Source: Macrolepiota albuminosa (Eukaryota > Basidiomycota > Agaricomycetes > Agaricales > Agaricaceae). Taken from it: DNA of 64,000 nucleotides. Positions 59,565 to 64,000 of the stretch are shown here, one piece after another. Location: the NCBI GenBank assembly GCA_027475525.1, contig JAMWFC010000044.1, forward strand, positions 807,340 to 871,339, given 5' to 3'. Numbering within the stretch: the first letter of the stretch is position 1; every line of letters begins with the position of its first letter. Below the pieces are notes generated by a model. That model was not told the origin of the DNA. It did no database searches and was given only the letters and a program-made list of their open reading frames with translations. The translations under genes were made by a program, and so were the position numbers.

Positions 59565-60050
59565 ATGACAATACAGGGGCTGTTGAAACTCCACATACAT
59601 CAGAGTGCTTTCAACACAATAAAAATGGTTTGCTCAGCTATTTGTCATGATTCTGTCAGCCTGGACACCAAGGAGCTCATACATGAGGCTTGTAAAGACT
59701 TGAAAAATGGAGTTTTCAATTCTGTGAAACATGCAGCTAAACATTACACACTCCCATTGGTACAAAGGCAAGACTGAACACAAAACCAAGGCACACAGGA
59801 AACAATCCTCACCCTGCACAAGAAAGAACTCTCATTGATTGGATCAAGTTAATTGGTATTACAGGTCATCCAGTCAGTAAAAAAAAACTCTGTCTAAAAG
59901 TGGAATCATTGCTCTTCAAAACTCAGCAACAGCCTATTTCAAAGTTTTGGATTCAGGGGTTTCTTGCTCACCACCCTGAGATTAAGGTGGGGCAAGCAAG
60001 CAATTGAAGCACTATGAGTGTCAAAGACAAATCTTTGATGGTTTGACAAG
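59565..60050 (+). pseudogene. Pogo-like transposase remnant (psq and CENP-B-type helix-turn-helix)
   Basis: From about 59605 the frame reads a psq-type DNA-binding segment (KELIHEACKDLKNGVFNSVKHAAKHY). After a stop and frame change come a CENP-B-type part (KELSLIDWIKLIGITGHPV) and FLAHHPEIKVGQAS. The order and spacing are those of the N terminus of fungal pogo/Tigger-class Tc1 transposases. The catalytic DDE region is missing or unrecognisable, and several stops interrupt it. Many substitutions look like CpG loss. Confidence 0.7.
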
Positions 60051-63000
60051 TCAGCTTTCAAGCAGGGCAAGAATTTAGCTTGTGACCTGACTGTGACAAC
60101 AATTTCATTTCCCAGTTTTTTGGTACCTCTCTCTTGGTCATGGGCTGATGTCTTTCACATGTTACAATTTCTCCTAAAAAATGGTATTTAAAATGACTTG
60201 AAATTTTGAAGATCATACAACCTGACATATAACAGTAACTACCAAAACCATACATTCCATTCCTATGTATGATGTCCTATGATTGGGGTAGCCAACCAAG
60301 TCAGGAATAGAGGCAGTTGAATATTCTCCTCATGCTGAAATCTCAAAACACCTGAGGAAGTTGAGACAGAATATATAATGATACAAAATGTATATAACCG
60401 ATCATGAACTAACTGTACTTAGATGTGAAGAAGGAAATTAAATATAAATGTGGATCAAAAAAGTGATAAATTATTTTGTCAAGATAAAGTGAGAAATAAA
60501 ATCTTTCACATTTGTTCTGTGCATGATCTAAAAGTAATTTATGTCTCATAAATCTGGGCCAATACTGCTTTCTATTTGTCCTATATACAGTGTCACTAAA
60601 CTGGGCAAAAGTCCTGCTACTTGAGAAGAGCTGCCATATATAGGGGCCTTGGCCATGTAGAGGTCTCTGCTACTTAATAGAGGTATGGTCTGGAATTCAT
60701 CTGCATGATAATAGGCTTCTACTCAGGCTGAGTATATATCAAGAGACACTATAGGCCTACCAACACTTGTTAGTCTGAAGACTTAAGCAACCTTCTTGGA
60801 CATAAGATATCTCTGGCTGAGGCACCTCAATACAGGCTTTACTTGCCAGTCTCAACCACCATTTATCAGCCATTCAGCACACACTATCTATTGACTTTCA
60901 TGTCTGAGCTTATGACATTGGTGGTGTTTTGGTATTTCTTGTTGTGGGTGGGGATGCTTGGCTGTTTTTTTAGGCTACCAATAGAGAGTCTTTTTCAGGC
61001 ATTTTTTGGTGAAAGCATGCATGGGGGAGAGCACACTGGGGTGGTGTTATGTTCCACTCTATCTGCTATATAAATTTTTGATAGCACATGTTGAGTGCAT
61101 GGATATCCAGGTTGACCATTTTTTTGCTATAGCACATTTTACATTGTGGGGCCTTTCCCCTCTTTGGCTTAATTATTCCAGCTCCTTGGTTTGGCTGCTT
61201 TGAGGTTGCTGGTTTTTTTGGGGGGGTGCATGTCAAGGGGAGGGAGGGAGGTTCACTTTTCTGCCTAATTTTAGTAGTTGGATCTTATATTTGTCATATC
61301 GCAGTCTCTATGCAGGTTTTGAGCTACAATTTACTGGTGTGTTTGTTTAGCAGGAGAGCATGAGTGATAATTCACTTGCACTCATTTGTAGTTGGTTTCT
61401 CCACTTCCAGGTGGACCTGGGCTCATGGTGGCTCTTGTGGGGAGAGTCTTATAGTTGATCAAATCTGCAGTGCAGGGCCTTTTGATAGAGGTATATAGCA
61501 AGTCAGCTAATAAGACACAATTGCTGTAGTTCAGATTTTTCTGGCTGCAATTATGGTGGTAATGGATTAAAGTGCCCCTAGATTTTTATGAGTTTTTATT
61601 ATGCATATTTATAATTAAATTTTACTAATCAAAATAATTAGTCTCATTTCAATAAAACAACTCTTTTTTTTCTCAATCTGTTTTAAAAAATAATGTACTG
61701 CATTAAATGCAAATATTGCCAGTTTTCTGCTTTACAGATAATTAAGCTTTATCATATTAGTCATTGTACTAATCCAACTTTCTAAAATTCATATTATATT
61801 GCTATTGTCAATTTTTCTCAGTCAACTGCTCAAGCATAGATAAATATTTTTAGCAGCTGCAAAAAAGCATTTATCTTATGAAATTAAATTATTAATAAAT
61901 GAAATTTTGAAAAATTATAGTAATTTTTGTTTATTTATTTTTAAAGAAGATATTCAATATATATTTATGCCTTCAATGCTATGAATTGCTATGAATTAGC
62001 TTTTATGCATATTATTTCTATATATTTAAGTAAAATATCTAATATTCAAAAAAATATTATATTTCATAGAAACAACTATTTTACTGCCTGTTTATTCGAT
62101 GAAAATTCAGCTTGAGATTATAATAGAGCTTTTAATAAAGAAATTTCTTAAAAATATTTATCTGACACTTTTTATATTTTTAATAGTAAAAATTCATATA
62201 TTATATTATATAGTAAACTTTAAATATTTTTTATACTTGTTTTTTATAACAATATCAGTAAATTTTTGAAGCACTTTAATATTAGACTACTGCATATTAT
62301 ATTATATGCCAAGTTCTACATATTATTTTTATCATCAGATTCAATATTAACTTCTGCTAAAGCTTCAGTTCAAAAAATAATACCTGCTTGATACTTTTCC
62401 TATGCTGCAGCTAACCTGCTTGATGTCACAAAAACTAACCTTCGCTAGCAAAATGTAGGATTTGCATTATAAAAATCAACATTAGACAAGCTTGTATTAT
62501 AATCTTCATCAGATTGCCGTACTATAAGTATGTTTAAGTATTGCTGAATTTACATACTATATTTTGCCAAATAAAAATATCTATTATCAAAACTAGGTGA
62601 GCACTTAATAGTCTATGATACTGCAAATTTATGAGGTTGTAATTTATAATAATTAACACTGCAAGTTTTTAATACACATAATAAAAATTATATGACCAAT
62701 CAAATTTTATTGCAAATAATTTTGCTCAATTACTCCTGCTGAAGAAGCAAGGTCAACATAATAAAAATTGAACTGATTGTCTTTAATAGTTATTAAATAT
62801 GTTCTACCCTCTTTTTTTCCCTCAACTTTGCATGCGTTTAAGAGCCTTTAACTTTTGCTTCAGGCTGACTGCCTAAACCAGACTCACAAAATAGCAGTTC
62901 AGAAAACTTTTCATTTGCATTTATATGCTACAAATTTACTCCAGATATAAAAGAATCAAAATCTAAAATTATTTCAAAAGGAAGCTGGCTATGCATAAGC

Positions 63001-64000
63001 TGCCAAGTAAGAGCAAAAAGTGAACTAGCCTCCTTGTTAGATTGAATTGCGTTGTCTTTTAAAAGTTGAAATGTTGTGTATTCAATGAAATTAGCAAGAA
63101 CTCTTTTGCCTTGCCAAATATCATATTTGAACTAATTTTTCTGTGTCTTCTTTCTAATATTATTTTGTTAATTAGCATATAAATAGCTTTTAACTTGAGT
63201 TATTTGAACTAATTTTTCTGTGTCTTCTTTCTAATATTATTTTGTTAATTAGCATATAAATAGCTTTTAACTTGAGTAAATTTAACTTACTCTAATATTA
63301 TGGCAAATTAGTACTTGATAAGCTGCTGCTGCACTTGTCTATATTGTTGCTTCTTCACTTGGACAAAAATTCTACAATACAAGTCCAACAAGTTCACCTC
63401 CCTTATTCCAAAGCACAACACTTTCTTTAAATGCAATGTTGATGATGCCAACTATGGTTGAATATGCTGATAGGACCCCACACAGGCTAGATGCATCAAC
63501 AGCAGGCTTGGCATTGGCTCCAGACACCTTGCTGCACTTATTCTGAACTTGGTGCACACAATTTATTCATTTTAAGCCTGCCGACAGTCATGCATGGCAA
63601 GCAATGTATCTGATCAGTGATAGTGCTGACAGCAGCTGGAATAACAAGTGACAGTGGGCATCATGCCATTGGCAAGTATTGACAGATGGCATCACTCAGG
63701 CAGCATGTGGTATTGCTAGCTGGCAGCAACATTTATGAGTTGGAATAATGGTATTTCCCTGTGACTAACAGCTTGGCATTTCACCTTGGCACCTTGTCTC
63801 TACTTAGATGGACAGCATTCTCGTTAACCTCTCATTTAATTTAATGCACAGCAACTACTTACACTGGCTCAAAAAACTGCCTCAATGTTTGGCCTTTTTG
63901 GAAAGATTCACACGGTGTGCAACAATTACATAAGCGAAAAATCGTAGAAAATCACATGACATACAACTACATCTTGGCTTTATAATGATGTATAAATCAT
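60051..64000. other. AT-rich, CpG-depleted transposon graveyard
   Basis: No intact gene. Long stretches (for example 61600-62400) are over 75% A+T by eye, and CpG is almost absent except for isolated cases (62108, 62447, 63571). Short frames at 60843-61203 are low in complexity and not gene-like. A minus-strand frame at 63372-63557 may be a relic of a transposon protein, but I do not recognise it. Confidence 0.6.
63124..63277. repeat. Exact 77-bp tandem duplication
   Basis: Copies 63124-63200 and 63201-63277 are identical, within the AT-rich island. Confidence 0.95.

Noticed and set aside
60843..61203. Two plus-strand frames of 65-76 codons
   Set aside because: They are low in complexity, lie in the CpG-depleted island and resemble no protein.

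Overview
The window is nuclear DNA of a filamentous basidiomycete, most likely an Agaricomycete (mushroom-forming fungus). The evidence is: genes cut by many short introns (about 45-70 bp, GTRNGY donors, CTNAC-like branch points); fungal families such as a Ran1-type kinase, Sec2, an OSCA/CSC1 channel, RMD1/DUF155 and a fungal P450; and gene-rich blocks between AT-rich transposon islands almost free of CpG. Almost all gene models were built by splicing by hand. Exon joins are supported by reading-frame phase and by family motifs crossing the junctions.

Layout. 1-2.1 kb: a decayed Tc1/mariner element whose left end lies outside the window, then a tandem duplication. 2.8-3.4 kb: a small multi-pass membrane protein gene (-). 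4.4-7.7 kb: two related copies of an unfamiliar repeat element, each with an AT-rich leader, an array of 60- or 61-bp units (6 and 19 copies) and a tail of G-rich hairpins. 7.8-31 kb: TenA-like protein (+), Ran1-like kinase (+), large membrane protein (-), phosphopantothenate-cysteine ligase (-), Sec2 Rab exchange factor (-), HMG-box factor (+), EH-domain endocytic scaffold (+), Rpb10 (-). 31-47 kb: HAD hydrolase (+), NYN ribonuclease-like protein with a LOTUS-like tail (+), OSCA/CSC1 channel in 13 exons (-), RMD1/DUF155 protein (-), MAT2B/RmlD-like reductase (-), VPS16 (+). 47-50.3 kb: three small secreted cysteine-rich proteins, two of them paralogues with a six-cysteine knottin-like pattern and a shared 4-nt microexon. 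51.8-58.4 kb: a short-chain reductase (-), an O-methyltransferase (+) and a cytochrome P450 (-), resembling a small secondary-metabolism cluster. 58.5-64 kb: an AT-rich, CpG-depleted transposon graveyard with a pogo-like transposase remnant.

Main caution. Twelve places carry an adjacent direct duplication with a period of exactly 77 bp (eleven exact, one with a single mismatch). Four fall in protein-coding exons and shift the frame. In the CoA-synthesis ligase, the NYN gene and VPS16, counting the duplicated 77 bp once restores the full reading frame exactly. This is the signature of unmerged k=77 contig overlaps in a de Bruijn assembly, not biology, so these genes should not be called pseudogenes. 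Sec2 and the HMG-box gene carry extra small indels near such joins.

Most of the genes are ordinary housekeeping functions with no shared pathway: membrane traffic (Sec2, EH scaffold, VPS16), CoA synthesis, transcription (Rpb10) and ion flux. The parts most likely to be new are the 60/61-bp array element with hairpin tail and the microexon-bearing knottin-like secreted peptides.
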